Origin: HXMU1420-13 sp034669965
Lineage (GTDB): Bacteria > Bacteroidota > Rhodothermia > Balneolales > Balneolaceae
Length of the DNA: 64,000 nt
Direction: 5' to 3'
Assembly (NCBI GenBank): GCA_034669965.1
Contig: JAXMOK010000001.1
Coordinates: forward strand, 744,001-808,000
The first letter of the stretch is position 1; every line of letters begins with the position of its first letter. Both the position numbers and the translations under genes were made by a program. Below are positions 51,722 to 60,170 of this stretch, one piece after another. The notes beneath the pieces were generated by a model. The model was not told the DNA's origin. It made no database searches and worked only from the letters and a program-made list of their open reading frames with translations.

Positions 51722-52384
51722 TTACTTAATCAGAGTCATTCTTCCGGTGCCAACAAGAGTCGTTTGTCCACCAACCAAAGCAGAAACACGATAAAGGTAA
51801 ACACCAGTTGGGTTTTGCCCCATTTGGATTGGAATATTTGAAACTCCTGCGTTGGCTTGCCCCACTTCTTCCATAAGTAAACTGCCATGAACCGAATACA
51901 CCGAAATTGTGTATTGAGCTGCTTCGGGCATTTCGAATTTTATATTTGTGGAAGGATTGAAGGGATTCGGATAATTACCGATTAAACGAAAAGATTCCGG
52001 GAGTTGAACATCAATTTCGGAAGAAGTAGCCACCTCATTGGCCCCTTCTGCTATCCATGTTCTGATTAAATTGATTTCAGATTGGGCGAGCTGACCGCCG
52101 GATGGCATACGATTTCCAAACTGAGGATTTGGCTCGATTTTATCTACCAAGCCACTGGCATCCGGGTTACCGGAAATTACAAGATTCGTACCATATTGAT
52201 TCCCATTACTGTTCATCAGCTCACTGTATGACCTGAGGTTTAAGCCACTAGTACCACCATGGCAACCAGTACAATTTGAATTAAAGATGGGTTGAATTTC
52301 TGTTGAATAATCTACCTGAGCCAGAATAGTTGTTGAAAAAGACACAACGATAAGTGCAGAAAAAATGGTGCTAAAAATCTTCAT
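51722..52384 (-). CDS. exported c-type cytochrome domain with C-terminal sorting domain
   Basis: The ATG at 52384 gives 220 residues; a longer in-frame start would overlap the oxidoreductase gene. Signal peptide MKIFSTIFSALIVVSFSTTI. A small haem-binding domain of 90 residues has CTGCH (in FNSNCTGCHGGTSGLNLRSY) and a likely axial Met in FGNRMPSGGQ. The last 80 residues are a sorting domain (GNYPNPFNPSTNIKFEMP, ending GTGRMTLIK), nearly the same as that of the neighbouring lyase. The cytochrome would be delivered to or through the outer membrane. The redox partner is unknown. Confidence 0.85.
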   Translation of the reverse strand: MKIFSTIFSALIVVSFSTTILAQVDYSTEIQPIFNSNCTGCHGGTSGLNLRSYSELMNSNGNQYGTNLVISGNPDASGLVDKIEPNPQFGNRMPSGGQLAQSEINLIRTWIAEGANEVATSSEIDVQLPESFRLIGNYPNPFNPSTNIKFEMPEAAQYTISVYSVHGSLLMEEVGQANAGVSNIPIQMGQNPTGVYLYRVSALVGGQTTLVGTGRMTLIK

Positions 52385-52403
52385 AGGCTTAGGTGATAAG
52401 AAG

Positions 52404-55244
52404 TTACTTCGGTAGTTGTTTGGCAATCAATTGAGCCGGATGTAAAGCCGAACGACCTGTTCCATCCTTAATTTGATGCCTACAAGAAAAACCTGGGGCG
52501 CAGATGTTACTTTTTTTCTTCGCCATCTGAATAGAAGGAAATAATCGCTGATTTCCAATTTCCATCGATACTTCGTACTTAAATGCATCGTAGCCAAAAC
52601 TGCCTGCCATCCCACAGCACCCGGCATCAAGCACCATGGTTTCGTAGCCCCAAAGCTCCAGAACTTTTTGCAGAGTTGTTTTTGCCGACAATACTTTTGC
52701 ATGGCAATGATTATGAATAATCACTTCGCCAGCGGTTTTTACTTTGTGCTTCATTTTATGCCTGTAAACAAATTCCTCGAACAAATACGAGGATTTTGCA
52801 ATTTTATCGGCAGATTCAAGTTCAGCTTCACCTACCAAATCAGGAAACTCGTCTCGTAAAGTAAGCAACTCAGATGGCTCTAGCCCTACAATAGGTATAC
52901 CGTCCTCAGCTAATGGCCCTAATACATCTAAAATGGTATAGGCAATATTTCTCGCCTCGCCCAACATCCCCTTCGATATTTGCACTCTTCCCGATTCAGG
53001 AAGCTTAGGAACTATCACTTCGTAGCCCAAATATTCGATCACTTTTATGGCATCTTCAACAATTTCCGGGTGATGATACCTCGTAAACACATCCACAAAC
53101 AAAGCTACTTTATTTCGATTAGTTTTTGGCTCAGCATACTTTTCAACCGCAAAAGGCTTATCAGCAAATAACGGGAGCGTTCTTTTCTTGCTGATTTTAT
53201 AGAACACATTCAAAAAATGCTTACCCAAATCGGAACTCACCATTGCATTCGACAATCCCGGATATTTAGCTGCCAAGGGGTATAATTTTGCAGCATTAGC
53301 AAAAAAGCGAGTGGTTCGCGACACACCATTCCGCTGATGCCAACCATGCTCAAATTCCGCTTTCATTTTTGCCATATCAACGTTTGCAGGGCACTCGCTC
53401 TTACAAGCCTTACAACTTAAGCACAGATCTAATGCTTCTTTTAAATCCTGCGATGCAAACCCTTCCGGATCTTTCCCTTCAAAAACCTGTCTAAACACAT
53501 TGGCACGCCCTCTGGTTGAGTCTTTCTCGTTTTTTGTTGCCATGTACGACGGACACATCGTTCCACCCGATTGTGCCATCTTGCGACAAACTCCGGCTCC
53601 GTTACAGCTTTCGATTACACCGGTCATCCCACCTTCGTTTCGCCAAGCGAACACAGTTTCAGGATCTGGCTCCATATATTCAGGAGAAAACCGTAAGTCT
53701 TGTTCCATAGGTTCGGGGTCTACAATTTTACCCGGATTGAACACATTAAACTTATCCCAAACCTGCTTCACTTCTTTTAAAACGGGCATCATATCTTCGC
53801 CCAACACTTGCTTGATAAATGGTGCCCTGGCGCGGCCATCACCATGCTCGCCCGAAAGCGAGCCACCGTATTTATGCACCAAATCAGCGATATCAGAAGC
53901 CATATCTTTCATCTTTTCAACCCCTTCTTCGGTGGTAGTGTCAATCATCGGTCGAAGATGCAATTCGCCTACACTCGCATGGGCATAGAACACGCAATCG
54001 GTGTCATACTTCTTCAAGATCTCTTCAAAATCGACTACATATTCGGGCAAATCTTTTACACGAACGGCGGTGTCTTCGCAAAATGCCGGTGTTCTCGATT
54101 CCTTCCCCAATCCCATCAATAAACCAAGCCCGGCTTTGCGTAACTCCCAAACTTTTTGCTGGTCTTCCTCTTCTTTAACTTCCGGGTAGGAATAGCATAA
54201 CTTTTTATCTCGTAATCTATCTTTTAAGCGTTCAATTTTCTTTTCGATGATGGCTTCATTATCGCCATCAAATTGGATGATGAGGATATGCGAGGGTTCG
54301 CCTGAAAGGAAAAATCGATTTTGAGCTTGCGCATGATTTTTCTTGGTGGCATCCAAAATCACATTGTCTACTAACTCCACTGCCGATGGTTTTAACCGAA
54401 CTGCTTCAACGGTTGCCTTCATTGCCGATTCCAAGGATTTAAAATGCGGAATCACCAACATTTTCTTTGTTGGAGTTGGAACCAGATTTACAATTGCACG
54501 GGTTGTTAAAGCTAACGTTCCTTCACTACCGCATAACAATTCGCACATATTAAATGGTCGTCCTCCTGGTGTAAAAGGCTCCATTTCGCATAATTTATCA
54601 AGTGCATAGCCGGTGTTTCGGCGTGTGATTTCCGGATGTGGATAGCTTTTTTCAATCAACCCTTTATGCTCATTTATCAGTTCTACCATGCCTCGGTAAA
54701 TGTCACCTTCTAAGGTCTCGTGCAGCATTTTTTCATCGAGCTCTTCGTTCGAAAGTGCCTTAAAAACAGCCACCGACCCATCTGCGAGCACAGCTTCTAT
54801 TTCTTTTACATGTTCACGTGTGGTTTTGTATTTGATGGAAAAGGAGCCCGACGAATTGTTTCCTATCATGCCACCGATCATACAGCGATTGGTGGTAGAA
54901 GTATCAGGACCAAAGTGAAGCCCAAATTGAGCAACTTCACGATTCAGCGTATCGCGTATCACGCCGGGTTCAACTTCAGCTGTTCGCTCTTCTTCATCTA
55001 CGTCTATAATTGAAGTCATAAACCGCGAAACATCCATTATTACGCCACCACCTGTTGCTTGCCCGGCTAAACTGGTTCCGGCACTGCGAGCAGTAATCGA
55101 AAAACGATCGAGATTTGCCTGACGAACAAGCTGTACAATATCGTCGGTGGTTTTTGGGAATGAGACTCCCAAAGGCAGTTGCTCGTACATCGATGCATCC
55201 TGCGCATATAATTTTAAGTAGAGCGAGTCGGTGTAATAATTCAT
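52404..55244 (-). CDS. FAD-linked oxidase fused to Fe-S / CCG-domain protein (D-lactate or glycolate dehydrogenase type)
   Basis: The ATG at 55244 gives 946 residues. Residues of about 10-520 are a FAD_binding_4/FAD-oxidase C unit (FSITARSAGTSLAGQATGGG; GMIGNNSSGSFSIKY; SGEHGDGRARAPF). Residues of about 520-700 contain Fe-S sites (CNGAGVCRK; CLSCKACKSECPANVDMAKM). The C-terminal part has two CCG-like cysteine regions (HNHCHAKVL; DAGCCGMAGSFGYD; ICAPGFSCRHQI). The layout matches the fused GlcD-GlpC-type dehydrogenases that oxidise D-lactate, glycolate or D-2-hydroxyglutarate and pass electrons to the quinone pool. The L-2-hydroxyglutarate oxidase nearby hints at 2-hydroxyacid metabolism. Confidence 0.9.
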   Translation of the reverse strand: MNYYTDSLYLKLYAQDASMYEQLPLGVSFPKTTDDIVQLVRQANLDRFSITARSAGTSLAGQATGGGVIMDVSRFMTSIIDVDEEERTAEVEPGVIRDTLNREVAQFGLHFGPDTSTTNRCMIGGMIGNNSSGSFSIKYKTTREHVKEIEAVLADGSVAVFKALSNEELDEKMLHETLEGDIYRGMVELINEHKGLIEKSYPHPEITRRNTGYALDKLCEMEPFTPGGRPFNMCELLCGSEGTLALTTRAIVNLVPTPTKKMLVIPHFKSLESAMKATVEAVRLKPSAVELVDNVILDATKKNHAQAQNRFFLSGEPSHILIIQFDGDNEAIIEKKIERLKDRLRDKKLCYSYPEVKEEEDQQKVWELRKAGLGLLMGLGKESRTPAFCEDTAVRVKDLPEYVVDFEEILKKYDTDCVFYAHASVGELHLRPMIDTTTEEGVEKMKDMASDIADLVHKYGGSLSGEHGDGRARAPFIKQVLGEDMMPVLKEVKQVWDKFNVFNPGKIVDPEPMEQDLRFSPEYMEPDPETVFAWRNEGGMTGVIESCNGAGVCRKMAQSGGTMCPSYMATKNEKDSTRGRANVFRQVFEGKDPEGFASQDLKEALDLCLSCKACKSECPANVDMAKMKAEFEHGWHQRNGVSRTTRFFANAAKLYPLAAKYPGLSNAMVSSDLGKHFLNVFYKISKKRTLPLFADKPFAVEKYAEPKTNRNKVALFVDVFTRYHHPEIVEDAIKVIEYLGYEVIVPKLPESGRVQISKGMLGEARNIAYTILDVLGPLAEDGIPIVGLEPSELLTLRDEFPDLVGEAELESADKIAKSSYLFEEFVYRHKMKHKVKTAGEVIIHNHCHAKVLSAKTTLQKVLELWGYETMVLDAGCCGMAGSFGYDAFKYEVSMEIGNQRLFPSIQMAKKKSNICAPGFSCRHQIKDGTGRSALHPAQLIAKQLPK

Positions 55245-55455
55245 GGTGCAAAGATGAATAATTACTTTCATTGACGCATTACTTTTTTGCGTGTTTATTG
55301 AATTTTACGTTATGGGTTGTCTTAAAAAAGACTAATCGCGGAAACGAGTTTAACATTAAAGTTGTACGTATATTTAAAGGCTAAAAAAGTAGGGAATTTG
55401 AGCTAACAGAGAGAAAGCCTTCCGTACGTTTATATGAATGAATTAATTAAATATT

Positions 55456-56379
55456 ATGGCATTAGTTAAACGATTGCTCGTTAACATCGAGTTAAATGAA
55501 CACGATGATCTCATTTTTGATTTTGTAAACCGTGTAGCCGGAGTGCTAAAAACTGACCTCGAATCGGTTGCTTTTATACATGTTACCGAAGATTTAGACA
55601 TCCCAAAAGCCATTTTGGATAAATACCCGGGGTTAGTGCCTAGCATCGATGAATCAATAAACCAGGCGATTGAAGGCAAACTTGATACTTTCGAGCATTT
55701 AAAAGCTATTCCTGAAATTACAACTACAACTCTAGGTGGTAGCAAACTGCAACAAATCCCTGAATTTATCAGAGAGAATGATATCGACCTTTTTGTTGTA
55801 AATCGCACTGATACCGACGAGGAAGAGGTTAGTTATCTGCAAAAATTGATTCGTCGATCTTCTTGCTCTGTTGCCTTAGTACCACCATCTGTTCCATCAA
55901 ACATCAAAAACATTTTGGTTCCGATGGACTTCTCGTACAACAGCCAAATGGCATTGCAAACGGCTACAGCTTTGTGTGCACAACACGACGACATGCACAT
56001 CCACGGGCTACATATTTACAAATTACCTCATGGATATTTTAAAACCGGCCTCACCAAAGATCAGTTTATCGAAGAGATGGTGAACCATGCGCGTGGCGAA
56101 GTAGCCCGCATTTGTAAAGAAGCCAATGTTGATCCTGACCGATTTACAGCACATTATCGCATGTTGAATTCAAACGGCATTCCTTACATGATTAATCGAT
56201 TCTCTTTTAATCAAAAGATCGATGCAATTGTATTAGGCTCTCGCGGTGGCAGTACGCTTTCATCGTTCTTCTTAGGGCGAGTTACTGAAGCACTGATCGA
56301 TCGAGACCAATACCTGCCTCTAATTGTAGTTAAAAACAAAGGCGAAGATATTAAGCTTTGGGATGCTTTAGCACTGTAA
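55456..56379 (+). CDS. tandem universal stress protein
   Basis: 307 residues, two Usp domains (about 1-145 and 150-290). The second is the better conserved: KNILVPMDFSYNSQMALQTA at its start and IVLGSRGGSTLSSFFLGRVT near the end, the ATP-binding G-x2-G-x9-G(S/T) region. The first domain lacks a clear nucleotide loop. Such proteins respond to stress or stationary phase; the binding partner is unknown. Convergent with lhgO, 3 nt apart. Confidence 0.85.
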   Translation: MALVKRLLVNIELNEHDDLIFDFVNRVAGVLKTDLESVAFIHVTEDLDIPKAILDKYPGLVPSIDESINQAIEGKLDTFEHLKAIPEITTTTLGGSKLQQIPEFIRENDIDLFVVNRTDTDEEEVSYLQKLIRRSSCSVALVPPSVPSNIKNILVPMDFSYNSQMALQTATALCAQHDDMHIHGLHIYKLPHGYFKTGLTKDQFIEEMVNHARGEVARICKEANVDPDRFTAHYRMLNSNGIPYMINRFSFNQKIDAIVLGSRGGSTLSSFFLGRVTEALIDRDQYLPLIVVKNKGEDIKLWDALAL

Positions 56380-56382
56380 TAT

Positions 56383-57594
56383 CTACAAACTAAAGTGCTC
56401 CTGAGCACGACGTACAATTTCATCACCAATCGAAAGTCCGGCCGTTGCTGCCGGACTTGGTGCATTTAGCACATGTATCTGTCGCTCAATCACTTCGAAA
56501 TGGAAATCGTCAAGAATCTCGCCATTTGCTTGAAGTGCCATTGCCCTTACACCTGCCGGCGAATGTTGTAACTTATCAGCAGTAACCTCAGGGATTAATT
56601 CCTGCAAGCCTTTCACAAAAGCTGCTTTCGAGAACGAACGTTTGTACTCATCTAAGCCCATTCGCCAGTGCTTGAATCCCATCTTCCAAAAGCCCGGAAA
56701 AGTGAGTGACTCCAGGCTTTCTTTCAGATCGAATGCGAACTTTTTGTACCCTTCACGCTTGAATACAAACACTGCGTTTGGCCCACACTCGATCCCCCCT
56801 TTTGCCATCCGAGTAAAATGCACTCCTAAAAAAGGAAACTCCGGATTCGGCAACGGGTAAATCAAATTATTCACCAAATATTCAGCTTCCGGTTTAAGCT
56901 CGTAATATTCGCCTTTGAACGGCACAATTTTAACAGGCGAATCTATATCTGCCGACTTCGCAATATGATCGCTATACAAGCCAGCACAATTTATCAGATA
57001 CTTACCTCTGTATGATTCAGTTTCAGTATCAACATGCAGTGATTGCCCGTTTTGATTGATGTTTACAACCTTTTGCCCAAAGTGGACTTCACCGTTTTTC
57101 GCTTCGATCAGGCTGCTGAGAACTTCACACATTCCTGCAAAATCAACAATACCGGCACACGGCACATGGATGGCGGCAATTCCATTTACGTGAGGTTCGA
57201 GCTCAAGTAATTCTTTGCGCCCAATTTTCGCCACTCCCTCGATTTCGTTCGCAATGCCACGCTTATAAATCTTATCCAGCCGTACCAATTCTTCTTCTTT
57301 AGTCGCCACAATCACTTTGCCACACACATCCATCGCGACATTATGCTCATTGCAAAACTCCACTAACTGATGCCGCCCGTCTTTGCAATTCAGCGCCTTA
57401 TAACTTCCCGGTTTGTAATAGATTCCCGAATGGATAACCCCCGAATTTTTCCCGGTTTGATGAGCTGCTACTTTATCTTCTTTCTCAAGCACTAAAATGG
57501 ATGCTTCAGGATAGGCAAGGCTTAATTTGTAAGCAGTCGACAAGCCGACAATTCCGGCTCCGACAATAATAAAATCGTAGGTTTTTTGTCTCAT
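56383..57594 (-). CDS. lhgO: L-2-hydroxyglutarate oxidase
   Basis: The ATG at 57594 gives 403 residues; the 29-residue extension in frame is not family sequence. FAD site DFIIVGAGIVGLSTAYKLSL, then HQTGKNSGVIHSGIYYKPGS, HVPCAGIVDFAGMCEVL, INCAGLYSDHIAK and GVRAMALQANGEILDDF, all typical of LhgO/L2HGDH. It oxidises L-2-hydroxyglutarate to 2-oxoglutarate with electrons to the membrane or oxygen. It is 34 nt downstream in sense of an A/T-rich spacer and convergent with the Usp gene. Confidence 0.93.
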   Translation of the reverse strand: MRQKTYDFIIVGAGIVGLSTAYKLSLAYPEASILVLEKEDKVAAHQTGKNSGVIHSGIYYKPGSYKALNCKDGRHQLVEFCNEHNVAMDVCGKVIVATKEEELVRLDKIYKRGIANEIEGVAKIGRKELLELEPHVNGIAAIHVPCAGIVDFAGMCEVLSSLIEAKNGEVHFGQKVVNINQNGQSLHVDTETESYRGKYLINCAGLYSDHIAKSADIDSPVKIVPFKGEYYELKPEAEYLVNNLIYPLPNPEFPFLGVHFTRMAKGGIECGPNAVFVFKREGYKKFAFDLKESLESLTFPGFWKMGFKHWRMGLDEYKRSFSKAAFVKGLQELIPEVTADKLQHSPAGVRAMALQANGEILDDFHFEVIERQIHVLNAPSPAATAGLSIGDEIVRRAQEHFSL

Positions 57595-57766
57595 AGATGA
57601 TTTTTGCTCGCCAAAGATAAGGCATGTGCCATTAAAGGGCAGTACTTCTTTTTTTGGTAATACAGAACTGTGATTGATCAATAAATGTTAGCCAACCGAT
57701 AGACGATCACAATTATAGATTATGCTTCTAAGATCGTATCTTCATCATCTAAAAAATTATTATTGA

Positions 57767-58306
57767 ATGAAAACAACTCGAACACTTTTTCTAAGCCTGA
57801 TTGGTCTCTTTACCTTGATCTCATGTGCTGATCAGAAATCACAAAACCCACGCCAGTTAAGCGAATCAAACGCTAAAATTGAAGCTGTAATTCAGCGTGC
57901 AACTTTTCAAGATTTGGATGGAAACGATGTTACACTAGCCGATTTTGAAGGTAAAGTATTGCTCATCGATTTCTGGGAAACCTGGTGCGGGCCTTGCCTA
58001 CAAGTGTTCCCCGCTATGGATTCTTTAAAAATCGAATACCCAGACGACTTTGAAGTCCTCACGGTAAATTTAGTTGATGGCGACACCAAAGCTGATGTGG
58101 AACAGTTTATGGCCGATAACGATTATGATTTCGTGTACTCGATGGACGTGAACGATATTGGCGACGAAATTATCACCCTTGGAATCCCCTTTAAAGTATT
58201 TATTGACCCAAATGGCTTTTTAATTAAAGCTGAACTTGGCTCCGCCGGTACCCGCGGTGATTACGAAATGGCGAAAGTCATTATCGAAGAAAACAAAAGA
58301 TCTTAA
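57767..58306 (+). CDS. TlpA-like thioredoxin-fold lipoprotein
   Basis: 179 residues. Lipoprotein signal MKTTRTLFLSLIGLFTLISC, acceptor Cys20. Thioredoxin fold of TlpA/ResA type: FQDLDGNDVTLADFEGKVLL, active site WETWCGPCLQVFPAMDSL (CxxC with Gly-Pro), cis-proline region GIPFKVFIDPNGF. It should act as a periplasmic thiol oxidoreductase, perhaps for cytochrome c or exported proteins. It ends 20 nt before ahcY and is likely co-transcribed with it. Confidence 0.9.
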   Translation: MKTTRTLFLSLIGLFTLISCADQKSQNPRQLSESNAKIEAVIQRATFQDLDGNDVTLADFEGKVLLIDFWETWCGPCLQVFPAMDSLKIEYPDDFEVLTVNLVDGDTKADVEQFMADNDYDFVYSMDVNDIGDEIITLGIPFKVFIDPNGFLIKAELGSAGTRGDYEMAKVIIEENKRS

Positions 58307-58326
58307 TACAAAATACAATTACATAT

Positions 58327-59634
58327 ATGTCTCACGTAGAGGAAAAACTAGCTTACAAAGTTAAAGATATTGGCTTAGCCCGATATGGTCGACAAGAGAT
58401 TGAACTGGCTGAAGCTGAAATGCCGGGCTTAATGGCCATCCGCGAAGAATATAAAAATGAGCAACCATTGAAAGGTGCTCGCATCGCCGGTTGTTTACAC
58501 ATGACCATCCAAACCGCAGTGTTGATTGAAACACTGGTTGATCTTGGCGCTGATGTAACTTGGTCGTCGTGTAATATTTACTCCACTCAAGATCATGCAG
58601 CTGCAGCAATTGCTGAATCAGGTGTACCGGTATATGCCTGGAAAGATATGACCGAAGAAGAATTTAATTGGTGTATCGAGCAAACCATCTTTTTCCCTGA
58701 TGGACAGCCGTTGAATATGATTCTGGATGATGGTGGAGATCTTACCAATATGGTTCTGGATAACTATCCGGAATTGGTTGATGGCATCAATGGGATTTCA
58801 GAAGAGACCACTACCGGTGTTCTTCGCTTGATCGAACGCGAACGTAATGGCACGTTATTATTGCCGGCGATTAACGTAAACGACTCGGTTACTAAATCAA
58901 AATTCGATAACAAATACGGCTGTAAAGAATCTGCTGTAGATGCTATTCGTCGCGCCACCGATGTGATGATGGCCGGAAAAGTTGCCGTTGTTGCCGGTTA
59001 CGGTGATGTTGGAAAAGGAACTGCGGCTTCGCTACGTGGCGCCGGTGCCCGAGTTATTGTAACTGAAATTGATCCAATTTGTGCGCTTCAAGCTGCCATG
59101 GACGGCTTTGAAGTGAAGAGAATGGCCGATGCCGCACCTCGTGCCGATATTGTAGTTACGGCAACCGGAAACAAAGACATCGTACGCAGCGAGCATTTCC
59201 AGGTAATGAAAGACAAAGTGATTGTTGGTAACATCGGTCATTTTGATAACGAAATTGACGTAGCCTGGTTGAAAGCAAATTCCAAAGAAGAGAACATCAA
59301 GCCACAGGTTGACATCTTCACGATGGAAAGTGGCAATCAGGTGATTCTTCTTTCTCAAGGACGCTTAATGAATCTTGGAAATGCAACCGGTCACCCATCG
59401 TTTGTGATGAGTAACAGTTTCACCAACCAGACGTTGGCGCAGATTGCATTGTGGAATCGTCCCGAAGAATTTGAGCCCGGTGTTCACGTTCTTCCAAAAT
59501 CTTTGGATGAGAAAGTAGCTCGCTTACATTTATCTAAAATTGGTGCCGACTTAGAAACGCTATCTCAAGAACAAGCTGATTATATCGGCGTACCGATAAC
59601 CGGACCTTACAAATCAGACGAATACAGATATTAA
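58327..59634 (+). CDS. ahcY: adenosylhomocysteinase (S-adenosylhomocysteine hydrolase)
   Basis: 435 residues, the usual length of the shorter bacterial form. It splits S-adenosylhomocysteine to adenosine and homocysteine with bound NAD. Visible motifs: GCLHMTIQTAVLIETLVDLG, SCNIYSTQDHAAAAIA, DNKYGCKESAVDAIRRATDV, the NAD site VVAGYGDVGKGTAASLRGAG, and C-terminal GPYKSDEYRY. It recycles the product of all SAM methyltransferases, including those encoded here. Only 20 nt separate it from the TlpA-like gene, so no room for a SAH riboswitch. A terminator follows. Confidence 0.97.
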   Translation: MSHVEEKLAYKVKDIGLARYGRQEIELAEAEMPGLMAIREEYKNEQPLKGARIAGCLHMTIQTAVLIETLVDLGADVTWSSCNIYSTQDHAAAAIAESGVPVYAWKDMTEEEFNWCIEQTIFFPDGQPLNMILDDGGDLTNMVLDNYPELVDGINGISEETTTGVLRLIERERNGTLLLPAINVNDSVTKSKFDNKYGCKESAVDAIRRATDVMMAGKVAVVAGYGDVGKGTAASLRGAGARVIVTEIDPICALQAAMDGFEVKRMADAAPRADIVVTATGNKDIVRSEHFQVMKDKVIVGNIGHFDNEIDVAWLKANSKEENIKPQVDIFTMESGNQVILLSQGRLMNLGNATGHPSFVMSNSFTNQTLAQIALWNRPEEFEPGVHVLPKSLDEKVARLHLSKIGADLETLSQEQADYIGVPITGPYKSDEYRY

Positions 59635-59657
59635 GATCTGATTCATTTATGATTATT

Positions 59658-59693
59658 AAGCTCCTGTACATGCATTGCGTGAGGGAGCTTTTT
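59658..59693 (+). terminator. Rho-independent terminator after ahcY
   Basis: AAGCTCC (59658-59664) with GGAGCTT (59684-59690), loop of about 19 nt, then T-run. Confidence 0.75.
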
Positions 59694-59775
59694 AATTAGG
59701 AATTAGGAATAGGTGAATTAGGAATATTTTTTGGAGGTGGATAGCTATTCCTAATTTTATATTCGTAATTTTTTA
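59694..59775. repeat. TAATTC-word inverted repeat without gene
   Basis: Left arm of AATTAGGAATTAGGAATAGG type (59694-59728) and right arm CTATTCCTAATTTTATATTC-GTAATT (59745-59772) are inverted copies of the vocabulary at both four-helix elements, with about 17 nt between them. It stands between ahcY and tRNA-Arg. Confidence 0.65.
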
Positions 59776-59851
59776 TTCTACTGTTGTTCACAGTTAAAAA
59801 CCTCCTTATATTTAGGGCTCTCATATTTTTTGAGAATTCAAATATTGAAAT

Positions 59852-59925
59852 GCACCCGTAGCTCAACTGGATAGAGTACCTGACTACGAATCAGGCGGTT
59901 AGAAGTTCGAATCTTCTCGGGTGTA
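59852..59925 (+). tRNA. tRNA-Arg (anticodon ACG)
   Basis: 74 nt fold as a full cloverleaf: acceptor GCACCCG (59852-59858) with CGGGTGT (59918-59924) and discriminator A; D arm GCTC...GAGT; anticodon arm CCTGA-CTACGAA-TCAGG with anticodon ACG at 59886-59888; T arm AGAAG-TTCGAAT-CTTCT. CCA is not encoded. It reads CGN arginine codons after A-to-I change. It is followed by its own terminator. Confidence 0.96.
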
Positions 59926-59934
59926 CACCTAAAT

Positions 59935-59973
59935 AAGCCTCGTCGGAATTTCACATTCGGCGGGGCTTTTTTT
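59935..59973 (+). terminator. Rho-independent terminator after tRNA-Arg
   Basis: AAGCCTCGTCG (59935-59945) pairs with CGGCGGGGCTT (59958-59968) with G-T pairs, then seven T. Confidence 0.85.
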
Positions 59974-59985
59974 GTGCCCTAAATC

Positions 59986-60060
59986 TCAGGCGGTTAGAAG
60001 TTCTGCCAAGGGCATCTGGCACATCCCTTTGGGGGCTTTGCGGGAATCTTCTCGGGTGTA
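59986..60060 (+). pseudogene. tRNA-Arg 3' half, copy 2, split by a 40-nt insertion in the T loop
   Basis: TCAGGCGGTTAGAAGTTC (59986-60003) and GAATCTTCTCGGGTGTA (60044-60060) are exact copies of the tRNA 3' half. Between them lies a foldable 40-nt insert (60004-60043) that starts TGCCAAGGGCATCTGGCA. The acceptor 5' strand and D arm are absent. Confidence 0.85.
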
Positions 60061-60065
60061 CTTTT

Positions 60066-60096
60066 AAGCTCCTTCAGAAATGTGGGAGCTTTTTTT
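60066..60096 (+). terminator. terminator after tRNA fragment copy 2
   Basis: AAGCTCC (60066-60072) with GGAGCTT (60085-60091), 12-nt loop, T-run to 60096. Confidence 0.75.
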
Positions 60097-60107
60097 ATGC
60101 CCAATTC

Positions 60108-60124
60108 TCAGGCGGCTAGAAGTT
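60108..60124 (+). pseudogene. tRNA-Arg 3' fragment, copy 3
   Basis: TCAGGCGGCTAGAAGTT differs from the tRNA by one base (T to C) and stops inside the T loop. It follows the second terminator as copy 2 follows the first (both preceded by a TGCCC word). Confidence 0.75.
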
Positions 60125-60170
60125 TTAATAATTACGGAGTCCCACTCTGTATTGCTAGCCTGGAGCCCGA

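Noticed and set aside
58307..58326. SAH riboswitch before ahcY
   Set aside because: Only 20 nt lie between the TlpA-like stop and the ahcY start; there is no room for the fold.
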